Assembly (NCBI GenBank): GCA_964036295.1
Contig: OZ038470.1
Location: 13,893,578 to 13,957,577 of the forward strand
Source: Plumapathes pennacea
Lineage: Eukaryota > Cnidaria > Anthozoa > Antipatharia > Myriopathidae
Direction: 5' to 3'
Length of the DNA stretch: 64,000 nt
Positions 1 to 13,900 of the stretch are shown here, in pieces. Position 1 is the stretch's first letter. The number at the start of each line of letters is the position of its first letter. Both the position numbers and the translations under genes were made by a program. The notes under the pieces were generated by a model. The model was not told the DNA's origin. It did no database searches and saw only the letters and a list, made by a program, of their open reading frames with translations.

Positions 1-3000
1 TACATGATAAACCACAAGCTAAAATTATCCATGGGCGACATTCCGGTTTCCCGCGTAATCAGCTGAAAACCACAACCCAAAGGGAAGTTTAAATGATATT
101 AGTTGGATGTACTTTGGACGCATTTAATTCGACTACACACCCAAACTTTCTACATAAAGAAAGTTCGACGACAATAGCTGAAGGCCGAGAACAAACCTCC
201 GTCTAAAATTTATCGTCGAAACACAAACAACCACGGCAACGAAAGTTTTTTTTTTTTCTCGACTGAAACATCCCGTGGGCGAGTACGTAATTTCCTTCCA
301 ATTTCTGGCCATCTGTTCTTTTGCTTGTCATCGCCATGAATCTGTTACGTCAACATTTATCCCATGTGGAGGGAGTGGCTTATCGCTAAGACAACGAAGG
401 TGTCATTTGGCACAAGAATTAAACAAGGAGGCTTTAGACACGCATGAAACAGTTGTTTTCGTAAACAACTCGTCCAGTATCCGTTAGAGGCGACGTAAAA
501 GCAGTGGACAAGCGGAAGAATATTGAGTTAATATGAAAGTAAACAATCTTAGTTGCAAGAACTCAACTATTTCCTACCAAAATACAAACAAATAAGATCA
601 AGTAGTTGCAAATGAAAATAACCAGAGTGAACACTGAATGCTTTAAAAGCATGATACTGGGAAGTTTAGATTTATAAATGCTGTATATGTTTTTTTCTGG
701 ACAGATAAATCTGTTGAATACAAAGTATATCCAACGGACGCGTAAGATAATTGCAAACAATTGGAGGAAAAGAGACTAGACTTTGAATACAAAGCTTATA
801 ACAACTGCCACATCAAACTTTGATCTTTCATTCAAAAGTAGAAGACTTCCAACAGCTGAACTGCCAAGCAAAGTCCCTGAATGCGAAACTGTTGTTCTTG
901 TTCGGGGGCTGAATGAAGTGTTTCAAATTTGGAAGAGAAACTTTGGCTGTGAGTGGGTTAAACTTTAGCATAATTCAGTAATAAAGATTGTGTGGAAATG
1001 TGAGACGTCTTGCCGGTGTTTAGCCAGAGACTGTGGTTTGCTAATACCGGAAGAAAGAGCCACGCAGTTTCACAAAACAAGAAAAACAACTAATTCAGAA
1101 AAATTGCATTCTGGAGAATAAGTTCACATTTTATACTTTAAAGCTCGTTTTGTTTTATAAATTTTCTTCAAAACAGAACTGGAGCCTCGATAAGCCAATG
1201 AAAATAAAATAAAAAAATGTACAAACCCAACTGTGGGTCTCGCTTAAGCTAATTATACAACGGTAAGCGCTGTTATCCTTTTTAGATACTGAGCCAGTCC
1301 GTTGATCATCTCCTGTTTGGACGTAATCTTTCCGGACTTCATTTATCGTAGTACATTTATCCTTCACCGCAAAAATGAGTCAGTCTTCTGCACCAACCAT
1401 TCTTAGATTGTTGGCATGATACATTATTTCCCTTAGCCAAACCGACATTACGTAGATCATAACATGCTCAAAAACCCCGAAGTATGAACCTTCTGACTGT
1501 GCACGCAACTCAAACTGGCTGATTTTAATTTAATTAGATTGAACAAAGACCCAATTCTAGTTTCTACCTTAAGTTTGATTTAATTGGGGCCGCGAGGTTT
1601 ACTTTCGAAACTTTTGGGTCAAAATTATGATGACTGTGCCCCCAAAGATCTGAAGCAACGACGAAGCTTACTTTCCCTGATCAGTACACAAAGACGACCA
1701 AAGGACGTCTTATCGATCTCGTAAACCGTAACTAAAGTTTTATACATCCGTAACTCATCCTATATTCTCCGCGCCGAATATTTTGATCGGTCTCTCGAGA
1801 TGGCGCTTTCTGATCAGTTTAGTCTCCCGACTAGTTTAAGTTGAAGAATGCTTTAATACAGAAACCTCCTTGAGCAACCACCTCTCGTAAGCGACCACTT
1901 ACCGAATGATCGAATGGTCCCTCAGTCAAATTCTGTTAGTAAAACCTCTCCTAAGCGACCGTGACCACCTTTGAAGTTCACCGTTCGTATGTGATTTAGC
2001 TAACGTCTGAACCTATTTTAAATACCTATATTTCAGTAAATTGTTAGCACTTGATCTTATGAGCCAGGGATAGCTATATAAGTGCGTTTACACCCTTCAA
2101 CTCATCATTAGGCTGCATTGGGATATTGTTTCAGCTTGTTTCACGAAGTGTGTCAAACCAGACAGAACATTCATGCCATCGGAGTAGCGATTTTCAGTAG
2201 CTTTTCCTGCATCAGCATTGCACATCAAAATTATCCGCTCAAACAGCTGCCATTAATATGCTTCAAACTTCTTCACCTTAACTCGCGAAAGAGAAAGCCG
2301 ACACGATATTTGTCACTGGAAAGTGCATCAGAAAGGTGTTATTGGATGGTGTAATTCTTGCAAAACCTACTCAAAACACAAAGGATTTTATCACCTACTT
2401 CTTTATTCAAAAGCGCAGGCGACGTACAACTTAAGTGGACATGGAAACTCTAGGGAGTCACAGATCGCGATCCTTGCTATGTCCACCCTTGTTTTCTCAT
2501 TATTTACATAATCACACGCTGCATGGGATCTTTAATTATGGTTGTTGAGAAGCCATTGTTAACGAGTATCAACACACAGTTTGAAAATAATCCATTTGAA
2601 AAAGATACGTACAAAGAGTTGGAATAAACAGTGCGGATATGAAACGCGTAGAGTGACGTACGTGTATGACTCAGCGAGCTGATAGAAGTTTTTGTTGCAT
2701 TTTTCGTGAGTTAGATCAGCATATGCAATGATTCTACGACAAGGGCTTGTCTAGGTGCGCCGTCCCAAGGGACACGGTGTAAGCACTCGGCGTGAAGCGA
2801 TGACACACACATACGCACACTTCAAGCCAGTCGTTCACTTGTCGCTTGAGCAGAGAGAGGCGTGAGCACGTGTGTTAAGAACACTACATAGATTTTAAAG
2901 GTGAGCTCTCACGACTGTTGTGTCTCTTCATACGGTAAAAGACATCGTTGAGCCGACGCAATAGAATTAACGTTTGAACACTGAGCCTTGTCTTACGTTC

Positions 3001-4062
3001 TGTGCCATCGGACCTTAAGTGGAGAGAACACATTAGTGGTGTCTCAAAACTAAAAGTAATGAATATTAACTTCAGACATGGCAAGTCAAATTTAAACTTT
3101 CTACCGAATTTTTAACGACAACTATGCCTAACCAATTCCAGAGTAAGATCTTAATTAGAAGTGTCAGATAAGCCTTACTCAACGCAATTTTCGACCCGAT
3201 CGGGGTAGTCGTCTGTTGAGGTACATGTTTTCACGAACTCGTCGTTTTATATAAAGATAAGCCGACAACTGTTTAATCACACCTCATTACGAGCTTAATA
3301 TTTATTAAAAAGATATCTTACCCTTTTATCAAACGTCTTCGTATTATAGAAACAATTAAGCAACAGAAGCTAGGAGTTTTTTTTATATTACTATTACTGA
3401 TGGTGCTTGTTCAGCCCTAGTTCATTTCTACAGTTTTGGCTGTTGTGATGACATATGATGACAGTTTTTGTCGGGCATTTAGAAGACAAAGTTCTATTTG
3501 AGATTATTGTGAGATTTTTTTGTGGTCTCTTGACGGTCTGTTTTTGTCTTTGAAAACAATGATGTGATTAAAGTAATGCCCAAAATGCACCAAGGACAGT
3601 AATTACAAGTTGATGAAAACCACTTGTACGAGATACTTACACATCGCATGATACTGTAGAAGCCGTTACACAAACACGCGCTGTCTAACTTATGACCAAA
3701 CCGTCTCAGAAAAGTTACAACTGAGTATCTTATTCCCAAGAGTTTGGCACAGTCCATTGCCAAAGTTTTGTAGTGGCAACTTTTAATTAAATTAGAATAC
3801 CGTGTCACTTTGTTAAGTCATTGAAAAGTTCCGCCAGCACTCTCTTAGTCTCGCACCATAACTTGCATTAGATTAAGAGGCGGCGGCACGGGCTTTTGAT
3901 TAAAGCGTGCCGCCGAATCGATCTTTGATGCGTCCGAGAGCTGACTTATTGTGTTTTTCACAGCAACACATTCTCAGCATTCATCTTCTATTCTTTCTCA
4001 AAACCAGAAACACTCAGAAGCCGCCGCCTTGGACCGAAAAATTCGTGTGTGAACAAGGCCGA
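1..4062. other. Upstream spacer of the Wnt gene, no gene recognised
   Basis: Only short open frames without domain-like content or consistent splice structure were seen here. The stretch probably holds 5' UTR and regulatory DNA of the Wnt gene that follows. A TATA-like TATATAAG lies near 2073-2081, about 2 kb before the Wnt start codon, and cannot be tied to a transcript. Around 1852-1970 is a degenerate piece of the dispersed repeat rich in 'aagcgaccac' that recurs near 34375-34460. Confidence 0.5.
3881..3915. repeat. GC-rich hairpin upstream of Wnt ATG
   Basis: A perfect 10-bp stem (CGGCGGCACG with CGTGCCGCCG) closes a 15-nt loop about 150 nt before the Wnt start codon. It may lie in the 5' UTR, where it could affect translation. 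That role is inference only. Confidence 0.4.
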
Positions 4063-6861
4063 ATGAAGATGATGTCCATTAGTGTAATGAAAACGGTGCT
4101 ACTGCTGGCAGTGTGTCTTGTGAAAGAGGCAACGTCGAGCCGGTGGCTGTAAGTTTCTTGCTTTATCTTCTGTCGCAGTTTAGTAAATTTCTGGTCAATT
4201 CTTTGTTTACACTTTGTTTAGTTTTTAGGAAGTAGAATTTCATTGTTAGGAGAGTTTGTTTGAACAAGTAGAAGTACGTGAACCCATCCTCGGTAGTAAA
4301 TCAAAAAATGGGCTGCTTTTGGCTCAAAAAAGGTTTAGAAAGCAAAAACTATGCAAAGGCTCTGGTTCTCTCTCTTCAAATGTAACTATAGCGTTACCTC
4401 AATAAAGTGCTTTTTAAGTGAAGAGTATATGCAACCAATCGAATTGGGCGTTTTTTTTTGTTGCTGTTTTTTTAAATTTCTTCTGCTGTAGAAGGGAAAG
4501 AACACAGGTAAGAAAAGATTAAGAACACCATGAAAACAAAATATAGGCATTCAATCCGGAAAGTCTTTGCCTTCCAATTTAAAACCTGGCTCGAGTTTGT
4601 CGTAGGCTGAAGGGACTGTATAACTAATTCAACACGTCTTTATGCGTCTGTCTTCAGGATCCTTGGCGTTTCAAGTTCGGTAATAAAGTCCAAGAGAAAC
4701 TGTGACGACATAGGCGCCAAGCTCCTCAACAACAAACAAGTGCAAATTTGTAAACGAAATGTGGACTTTATGCCGAGTGTAAGGATTGGCGCTGCGTTGG
4801 CTTTACAAGAATGCCAGTACCAATTTAAGCATCGCAGATGGAATTGTACCACCGTTCAGTTTGAAAAATCACCCGTGTTTGGAAATTCGCTTAATGGAGG
4901 TGAGAAGTGTACCATAAACTTTTGCAAGAAGTCGAATAGTGTTTTACTGAAACTTTTGATCTGATAAATTAGTGTTGTTTCAACCAACCCAGAATTTCGT
5001 TTGCCAACATCAATCAATGTTTACAATAGAATAAAAGAGTCTAGCTGCATTAAATATAAAATAGAAATGTCTGGCTTTCGCGGAAATATTTGCAATCGTC
5101 TAACCAGATAATTATACGACTATACGCTGAAATATTGAGCGGTTATTCATTTAAGTCTTCATAGTTGTTACACCATCACACTGTATAATGTAAAATGTAA
5201 AATGTACTGGTCGTTAAAACATCCTCTCCAAAGGCAGTTGTAAGGCTCAACTCCTTACTCGTCCTTCAGCATTTATGCTAAATTTGTCGGAACAACAGTA
5301 CTGTTCACCTTTATTGGTGTATTTAATTCTGCAATTGTGTATAGAAAGGGCTGCCTTACTGGCTCACAACACAAAATGACAAGTAGGACTGGTATAGAGC
5401 ACTTTTAGGCCGAATGAAACTAATCGTCGTCTTAACCCTTCCACTGCCAAGCTCAAAATGCATATTCTCCCAACCTTTTAAGCAGAAAATGTATGAGTGA
5501 TGTAGTGAGAATTCAGACAGTCCAATCAGCTTTCATTTGAGCAAGGCCATCAAAAGCCCAAGTTCTCTATTAAGAAACTAAAGGAGAACATTGAATTTGA
5601 TCACTCTTGGGAGTGCAAGGCTTAAATCGGATGGAACTGATTTGAAAATTTGCGAGGCAAATGAAATGGCGTGGGTAACAAGGAGTTCGGCGCGTAAACT
5701 CCTGTAGTCCAGAGGGCTTCATAAGTTATTTAATTTAATTGGCTTTCTCACTTATTTTGCCATCTTTTCTCGCAGGCACAAGGGAAGCAGCTTTCGTGCA
5801 CGCCATTTCATCGGCGGGAGTAGCCTGGAGTGTGACGCGAGCGTGCAGCTCCGGCAGACTCGGCCGCAAATGCGGTTGTGACAAAAACCTAAGGGGGGAA
5901 TCCCCCAAGGGCTGGACTTGGGCCGGATGCAGCGACGATATCGAGTTTGGCGATAAGTTTTCCGAAGATTTTGTAGACGCACGAGAACGAGGTCAACGCT
6001 CAACAAAGCCGTACCGAGTGGTCATGAATTTACACAACAATGTCGCCGGAAGGGAGGTTAGTTTTGACGTATACTCTTTAAAATGGTGAACTTTAATGCG
6101 TTACGCCTCATTCCATCGATCTTCCTTGTCCTCGTCTTTGTTTAATTGCCGTGGTTAGACCGCGAGCAGTTCCTGAGCTCCTATTCCTCCTTTTCCGCGC
6201 GGCAAGGTTGCTCGAGCTGGTCGGAAAATGCTTGCCTATTTTCTGTGTATCATAGTGGCGAATTGTCTGTGTATCATAATACTTTGTATCATTTCATAAA
6301 TATCTTAATACTGTGTAGTGTACTTACGTGCTCCATCTGTTGCTAATATTTATCCTTGTGACAAAGCTCATCTTCCTGTGCACGTTTTTCCAGGCTGTCA
6401 AATCACTCATGAAGGAAGAGTGCAAGTGTCATGGCGTCTCCGGTTCTTGCAACGTGAAGACCTGCTGGCGAGCGCTGCCAGATTTCAGGAAAGTTGGAGA
6501 ATACCTAAAGGAGAAATTCAACGGTGCGACATTGGTCGAGGGGCAACAGATAGGTTCAAGGCGAGTCTTAGTTCAGACCAATCCAAAATTTAAACCCCAC
6601 ACCAAACACGATCTCGTCTATGTAGACCATTCTCCTGATTTTTGCGAACCAAACTCGCGGACTGGTTCGCTGGGAACAAAAGGGCGCATGTGCAACAGGA
6701 CGTCCCAAGCCATGGATGGTTGTGATTTGATGTGCTGTCAGCGGGGTTACACGACACAAGTTGAACATAGAGTAGACCGATGCGGATGCAAGTTTCACTG
6801 GTGTTGTTACGTGAAATGTCAGCAGTGTACGAAGAAAGTTAAAGTCAGTTACTGCAAGTAG
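4063..6861 (+). CDS. Wnt4: Wnt family secreted ligand, Wnt4-like
   Basis: Four exons, 4063-4148, 4658-4899, 5776-6056 and 6394-6861, join in consistent phase (2, 1, 0) into 358 aa, normal length for a Wnt. All introns are GT-AG. The chosen ATG opens a short hydrophobic signal peptide (core VLLLAVCLV). The mature chain has 24 cysteines, the typical Wnt number. Exon 4 carries [10 protein letters not shown] (about residues 213-222), the hairpin whose serine is palmitoleoylated by Porcupine, and the cysteine-rich end with [11 protein letters not shown]. Phrases such as [31 protein letters not shown] and RWNCTT match Wnt4 better than Wnt16, Wnt11 or Wnt2. Wnts signal outside the cell through Frizzled/LRP receptors in axial patterning. 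Subfamily assignment is from motif memory, not a tree. Confidence 0.93.
5432..5625. mobile_element. TTAA-flanked MITE (family 1) in Wnt intron 2
   Basis: About 186 bp bounded by TTAA on both sides (5432-5435 and 5622-5625). The ends are inverted versions of the family terminus CCCTTTCACTCCCAAG, slightly diverged here. The body includes 'aaaatgtatgagtgatgtag', found again near 17890, 32830, 36505, 45805, 56945 and 62025. It has no coding capacity. Confidence 0.75.
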
Positions 6862-9606
6862 AACTCCGACACATGCTTATAAAATACAGTAGGGTCTTCA
6901 GAGGCAACCACACAACTGGGTAAGCTAAGTAGAACTGGATAAGGTATAATATGGCAGGTCAGTCGTCATTTCGCTTACATTTTAAGGATATCGAACTAAA
7001 GTTTATACGGAAAATTACCAGTTTTTCGCTCACTCCGGCAAATAGAGTCATTACTTTGATTTTTACAATTTGCTTTCACCAGATTCTTTATTGTACCTTC
7101 TTTTAGACATACTTCGTGACCATCTCTTTTTCTTCAACAACGTTTGCAAGTTCTGATAGTTTAGAAGTTTGAAGTTAAGTTTACATGAAAAGGAAAAGCT
7201 TTCAAAATTTAAAATATAAAGACCCTTGGTCAATTCCACCATGTTTGTTATGCTTTTCACGGCCTGTACAATACATTCCCTTTTGAAAACCCTGTAAATC
7301 TATAAAAAACAAAACAAAAAAAAAAACAAACAAACAATGCAAAAACAGAAAAGAAACAAAAGAAAACAGCAAAACTACATTTGAGTCAGCAGATTATTCT
7401 AGAATGTGCTCATATTTTAATGCTTTCTGCAAGTTTCTTCTAACTTCACCTGATTCAGGTATTGCTCAAAAGTCTGATAGACTATTACTGGATTAACCTT
7501 AGTTATTGATTTATAAAAGAGTTAGTTCGCATGTTTGGCATTTATTTTGTAACATTATTTTATCCAAAAATGTGCTAGCTCTTTAATATATAGTATTGTG
7601 TATTTCTGAAAACGACATAGCATTGGTATCATAGCACATTATACAAGTTGTATCAGCCAAAATTGTGTTTATAGTTTTAAACTATATACTGTTGTTTTTT
7701 GTTTTTTGTTTTTTGTTTTTGTTTTTGTTTTTGTTTTACAATGTAGCACTGGTACTACCGCACAACACAAGTAATGACAATACCAAGTGAGCCAATTAAT
7801 AGTAGTAAAAGACAGTGCACTTGTTTCATCCAAAAGGAAGTGAGAAAAAAAGTTAGGACATCAATCTAAACTGTGAACAGGTGTGAATATATGTAAGGGA
7901 ACAATATCCCTTCTTAGAAGTACAGTGGTCTTTAGTTATCCCTCAATGAACGTAAACACAGGGATGTGTTCAAAATGGATAGGTAGTGTAAATATACAGA
8001 CTTAGCAGTACATGCATATAAAGCAACCTCATACACTTGGGTTTTTTTTTTTTTTTTTTTTCTACGTGAATCAATAAATTATATTTACTTTGTTTGAAGG
8101 TCTATTGTTTTACACAGTATACAATCCAAAACAAACTATCGTTGGAAAGGTGTCAGCAAATCACTAGACTAATCTTTCACACAGAAAAGAAAAGCAATTT
8201 TACCTACTTTAACGCAAACCCCTAATTTCAGTACTCGTTCAATTAAAACTCATATTTTTTAGTTGCAGTTTAGATTGCCAAAACCATGAATTGCTAAATT
8301 AAATTGACTTGGGTGGGAGGAGCTACCTAATTTAGTAGTAGCTACTTAGTTGTATAAACTATTGAGCCTGGGTGCCACACATATGCCCAACAGACCTCTG
8401 TCACAGTCATATGACACTGGGCCAAAGACAAAAATTAAGACATGCAACTAGAAAAGAGAATAGCAAATTAGTCAGTGCACCAGATTTCAGATTCATAAAC
8501 CAAAAATGTTACGAAGCGCCGCTATTTTCAAATTGCAATTTTTATAAGGTTTTGTATGGCAGAATTGACTGGAAACTACAGTTTAAAAAATAGCGGCACT
8601 TAGCGACAGGGCCTATAATTCTGAAAATTCGTGTGTAATTATTTGCCATGCTCTTTCCAGTGGTGTTTATAGTTGGGTAAGCTTTTTATACCGTGAAAAA
8701 GAACTACTGTATCGAGTTGATGCGTGCTCTGCATGGCGCATGGACAAACCGAATTTCGAGTCAACCGCAACGACTAGGAAGGTCACTTATTGCAAATCAG
8801 TACAATGAAGCGTGCGACTTCAGTTCATGATATAAACTGAACGAGATGAAATAAAGTAAAAATGAAGTCAGCAGCAACAGTAAGAGCACATAGACAAAGT
8901 ATACTCACGTTATGAGTCCTGAGAGGGTCCATGACGAGGTGCGAAGGCAAGCAACATCCCGAAACCATCAAAAGCACAGCCACTGACAAAATGGAGGAAA
9001 CTGGATCTGAGCCCGCGATAAGCTGAGCCCGCATTAACCGGGCCGGAAATGAACTGTAACTGTAATATGTACAGGCACTTCCGGGAAGAGAGCTGATCTA
9101 CAAGCTCCACTCTTTTTTCAATGGATTTAAAATGCTTACCCGGCGTTGTGGGCTCTCTAAATTTGAATAGCCTGGAATGCACGAAAGAGGGATGTGAAAT
9201 CGGTCGCATTACTCGTTTCTAGTTTATAAAATTGTTGTTTGGCGAGCTTCAAAAGTGGTCGCGGAAGCTTAGATAGGCAACACAAAATCGAGAATGCAAC
9301 AGCAAAAGTGACAATAAGGCGCCATAAAAATAAACTAAATTCACACACAACAGCAAACAGGTAATAAATACAGTACCTGGCGCAAATGAACGCCTCCCAT
9401 CGCAGAAATAAGAACTTGTCAATTATTATTCCTCCTATACTTTACTGAAGACCAACGACCTCCCAGCCACGTTCAGACGCCAACTCAATTAAATGTGAGT
9501 TAGGATTGAGGTAAAATTGAGGTTAAATTCCAATTATTCGTTCCTGTCATTAATGATGAAAATTTGCTCATTTGTATGGCTCGTGAAATGTTCGACGTCT
9601 GTATTT

Positions 9607-9682
9607 GGCATGCTGCTTTAGCATTTGGCACGTTGCTTTAGCATTTGGCACGTTGTTTTAGCATTTGGCACGTTGCTTTAGC
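9607..9682. repeat. Tandem repeat, about 20-bp unit
   Basis: Roughly four copies of a unit close to TTTAGCATTTGGCACGTTGC, with single-base differences between copies. Confidence 0.75.
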
Positions 9683-9742
9683 TCTAAGTTGGCTTCAATT
9701 TTCTCCCTTAGTTTCTCACCAGTCACACAAGGCAATTTTCCC

Positions 9743-9790
9743 TGCAACTTGTCTCGCAACGCTGACAACAACATTGCGAGACAAGTTGCA
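9743..9790. repeat. Hairpin in a foldback repeat
   Basis: TGCAACTTGTCTCGCAA (9743-9759) is exactly complementary to 9774-9790, giving a 17-bp stem and 14-nt loop. A related 'gcaacttgtctcgcaa' recurs at about 9860-9875, so this is probably the core of a small foldback element. Confidence 0.7.
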
Positions 9791-10947
9791 AGTACACACG
9801 TGGTTGCAGCAAGATCACGCGCAATGTTACGAAAAGTAGAAGAACTTTCAACTTTTCCTGCAACTTGTCTCGCAATTATTTGTTGCGTTGCAAATTGCAA
9901 GAAATATTGCCTCGTGAATTTTGCTACCTTCCCCATGAGAAAGGGGGAAGGTATCAATTCTCACTACATCACTCGTATAATTTCTTCTTAAAAGGTTGAG
10001 AGAATTTGCATGTTTAGCTTGGGAAACAGTAAGATACAACAAGAACAAGTGTTTGTCACTATTTATGACAACTTGCACATTGTTTCGTACAACGTTTTAT
10101 TGGCTCGAAGCTATGACATGTATCGGTGGATCTTCCGCCAGTTAACGACGTTTTCATCACAAGTACTTCGTATATTCAATTCAAACTTGGCAGCCTGATC
10201 ACTTGACTTGTTTTACAGCTATGAAACAGACTGTTGTTGGTGAAATAATTAAAATCAATATAGCTTTCATACAAAACCAAGAGTAACCATGTTATAAAAC
10301 CTTTCAACATTACAGAGTCAAACACTGCATACCACAACAGTATCAAAACTATTGAAGCTGAATGAAAGTACATGATCATAACATACAAACGCAATAACAA
10401 ACGTTTTTGGGAAACGAGACTCGCTTAAAATAAGTAAACGTACCCGATTACAAAAAAACATGTACGATTAATGATGTGCCTCGTTTCAACGAGACTCGTT
10501 CCGACTAAACACCTATGTATTACGAGCTCTTAAAGAACCAGAGCGTTGGTCAGCTTGGGTGAATCGGGTAAAAAATATTTCAACAAATGTGCTGATTGCA
10601 TTGTCTTCTCTTGTGGCTTGAATTTAAAAACGTGTTTAAACTATACGTCCACTCCTTGCTTCTTTAGCCAAATAAAACTTAAAACTGGTAGAAAACATTA
10701 AACGCCCTCAACAACAACGTGGACACTTTCTATCAGAACGTGCTCATTATAAGAGCTATCCTTTGAGTGGCCAAACGCCCTTAGATATCATTTCAGTAAG
10801 GCATAAGGAAGGATTTTCTGGTACAAATCCTACGAAAGGGCAAAGCTAACACCCAAAAAAAAGATTGAAAAAAAAAAAAAAAAAAAAGAAAAAGATGCTA
10901 ACGATTCTTAAGTAGCTATATCTATACTACTCATTGGGCTGCCTCTC

Positions 10948-13900
10948 TCACACCATTTTCTCATAAACCCAACGAATGAAGATCGCGTTCGACATTTTGA
11001 CATAAACACCGTACTTGCCGGCTAGGCCACACCCGTGCTCACTTCCCCAGCTCACCACGCCCCCTAACACCCACGTGTTAGTTTGACGGTCGTGGAACAC
11101 GTACCCACCACCGGAGTCGCCATGGCAACTGTCTCGACCCCCCACAGAGTGTCCCGCGCACAGCATGTTTTGAGTGATAACGTAATTATCAGGTTTGTAG
11201 GCGTTTTGGCAGACAGCATGTCTTACGGCGGGAAGACACACCTCTTTTAGGGCGTCCGGTGTCGAAGATGCATGAGTCGTTGTAGCTCCCCAGCCAGCAA
11301 CCATTCCGTTTCTGTTAGGCTGTATAAGCGATACTTGTCTGTTACAAGAGAAAAATCAAATGTTAATAGTCTCAAAGGAATAATTGTTTCTTATGTTCCA
11401 AACTGTCGCCAAAATCTATCAAATGGAAAGTGTTCCAAAACGTCTTCTCGTTTTTCATCTCTTTCACTTGAAACAATTATATTGCTTATGTTTTAGGAAA
11501 TACATGACTGTCGAAAATACTACGTCGTGCAATTGTTATGGTTTTGCGTTGGCTGCGCCTTTGGATTGATCCGAGCAAGTCTGGTAACATTCTTGTCCAA
11601 CCAGGATTACTCAGTCTCCAGCTGTCTGCATCTCCAATAAAAACATGCAATCGGCAAAGTTTTATTCTTGTAAACAGCAGCATCCCCATTCTTACGTTTT
11701 TCACCACAGATCTACTTTTCAACGTCTCAACATGGCAGAAATTTAAAAGAATGTCAGCTCAACTTACTGGATAGTCTCTGGAAGGCAAATCGGTCGGACA
11801 TAAGGAGTTATATCAACCTCTCTGTCAAGCTTTAAGAGAGCTAGATCAGAGTCAAACATGTTGTACTCAAACTTGTCGTGCTTCTGAATCTGTCGAAGTG
11901 AATACAGCAGAATTAATAAACACTACACATATTGTTTTTACTTTAAATTACTATAATCATCTATTTCTCATGCCATTGATCAACGTGTATAAATATCCAC
12001 GTGACTTTTTACCACTGGCTCTGTCCAGTAAAATTATGAAGATAAATGTTTCTGCTCTGATCACTTTGGAAGTATACACTAAATTTTATTTCTTAGAGTA
12101 TGTCCTCCTCCATACAAGCCGACACTGTCTATAAATTATTTAATAATTAATCGATTAATAAGTCCATTGCTCTTGACAACATAACCAGTAGGTTGGCTTT
12201 AAAAAGGCTACTAAAAGGCTACTAAAAGGCTATTAAAAGGCTATTAAAAGGCTACTAAAAGGCTACTAAAAAGGCTACTCCAGTTATTGCCGGTCCACTC
12301 TGCACTGTATTTAATGCCTGTATATATCGACACTGGTGTTTTCACTTTTGAATAGAGGATCAAAAGAATATATCTCGGTTCTCACACAAATTATGTCTTA
12401 TTTACCTGCACAACTTGTCGGATCTGCACTTGTCTTTCGTTGGTTTTTGATGTTCTATGCAGTCCAAAGTAGAGCTTGAATTTTTTGGGATCGCTCAGAA
12501 CGGCTCGATCATTCGCGTTATTCTTCGTGCTCACGCAGTGAGCAGCTAAAAGTGAAAGGTTATGAGTCACGTGAGGATAGCTTCACAAAAAGTTTGCCCA
12601 AAATAAAAATGTGTAGAATAAAATGGTAAGCCAGCAAGAAAAAGTATCGGTTATAATTAAATTATAAAGATGACGAAAGTAACACTTGAACAGTTTAGAA
12701 ATGAGAGTACACCTCAATAAGCAAATAAACTATACCTGTCAAAACCCATCGCTCATTTAGCATAGACGCCCCACATGCAACCTTGCCGTCCTTCTTCAGC
12801 AGAACATGCCAGGGATAAGCTCCTTTATCTGCATTGTGCCCGCCAACAATTTTACCACGGCAATTCGATTTACTTGCATTGAAGAACTTAGTCTTGCCAC
12901 AAACTGTTGAGGAAAATCGTCGGCGAAGCTACGAGTTTAGAAGGAAAGGGCAAAATTGTCCAGAACACGAAACTCCTGAGAGCGACTTCAAATTTTTTTG
13001 TAGAATCTCTATCCCAAGTTATATAAACAATAAACTACTTTTGGCGAGGAAATATTAAATAAACAATAAACTACTTTTGGCGAGGAAATATGCACGGATA
13101 ATTGTCCGAGGATATTATCTGTTCCGAGAAGCGAACAGTTGCCCGAGAGCGAAGCTCGAGGGCAACTGTGAGCTTCGAGGATTAGATAATGTCCAAGGAC
13201 AATCATCTGTGCATATTAGCCAAAAGTAGTTTATTTTCTTTATTATCCTTCAAATATTTTCTCTCGCAGCGCAAATAACGGCGCGGAAACTGTGAAGCTT
13301 TCTAGTGCTCTCTGGAACTGCTTTTTGACCAATAAATTGATGTCCTCCTCAGTAGTCGTCTTGTAATGATTTTTGTGACTAAACAAATAGAACTGTGCTC
13401 GGATATTGTCAATAAACAGCGTTAGTTCGCCAGGCGGGGGTTATTTGCTGATAACGTCCGCTCACGAGCGGACGTTATTCGGTCACGTGTCACGATTACA
13501 CCAATCACGCGCGGAAGAAATATTTGATGGGTCATCTTATTATATTACAGTCAACTCCCTCATAACGGACAGTCATCTAAGACGGACATCTGGCAGGAGC
13601 GGTCCCTGCCGTTTCTTCAGTCTTTTACTCTAACTGAACTCTTTCTAAGACGGACACCTGTAAAACGGACAGTTGAAGCTGGTCCCGAGGGCGTCCGTCT
13701 GAGAAGGAGTTGACTGAAATGTTAAACTGGATTCCCTGGCCATGAATGGTCACTCACTTGTAAGACATCGGGGCAAAGTTCCAGACCAAGTTCCATCTGC
13801 CTGGCACTGTATGCTGCGGTCTCCTTGCATTCGAAAGAATTCATCACACGTGTAGTTAACGGTTTTCAAGAATGTGAAGCCTTTCTCGGTTATGTTTCCA

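Larger units (their letters stand above)
6862..10947. other. Intergenic stretch with low-complexity DNA
   Basis: No gene recognised between the convergent ends of the Wnt (+) and MASP-like (-) genes. The first part is probably Wnt 3' UTR. It contains T/G-rich simple sequence (7690-7740), poly-T (about 8042-8061), a 20-bp tandem repeat (9607-9682) and a hairpin (9743-9790). Poly-A near 10868-10887 may be a retroposon tail or lie just past the MASP-like gene. Confidence 0.5.
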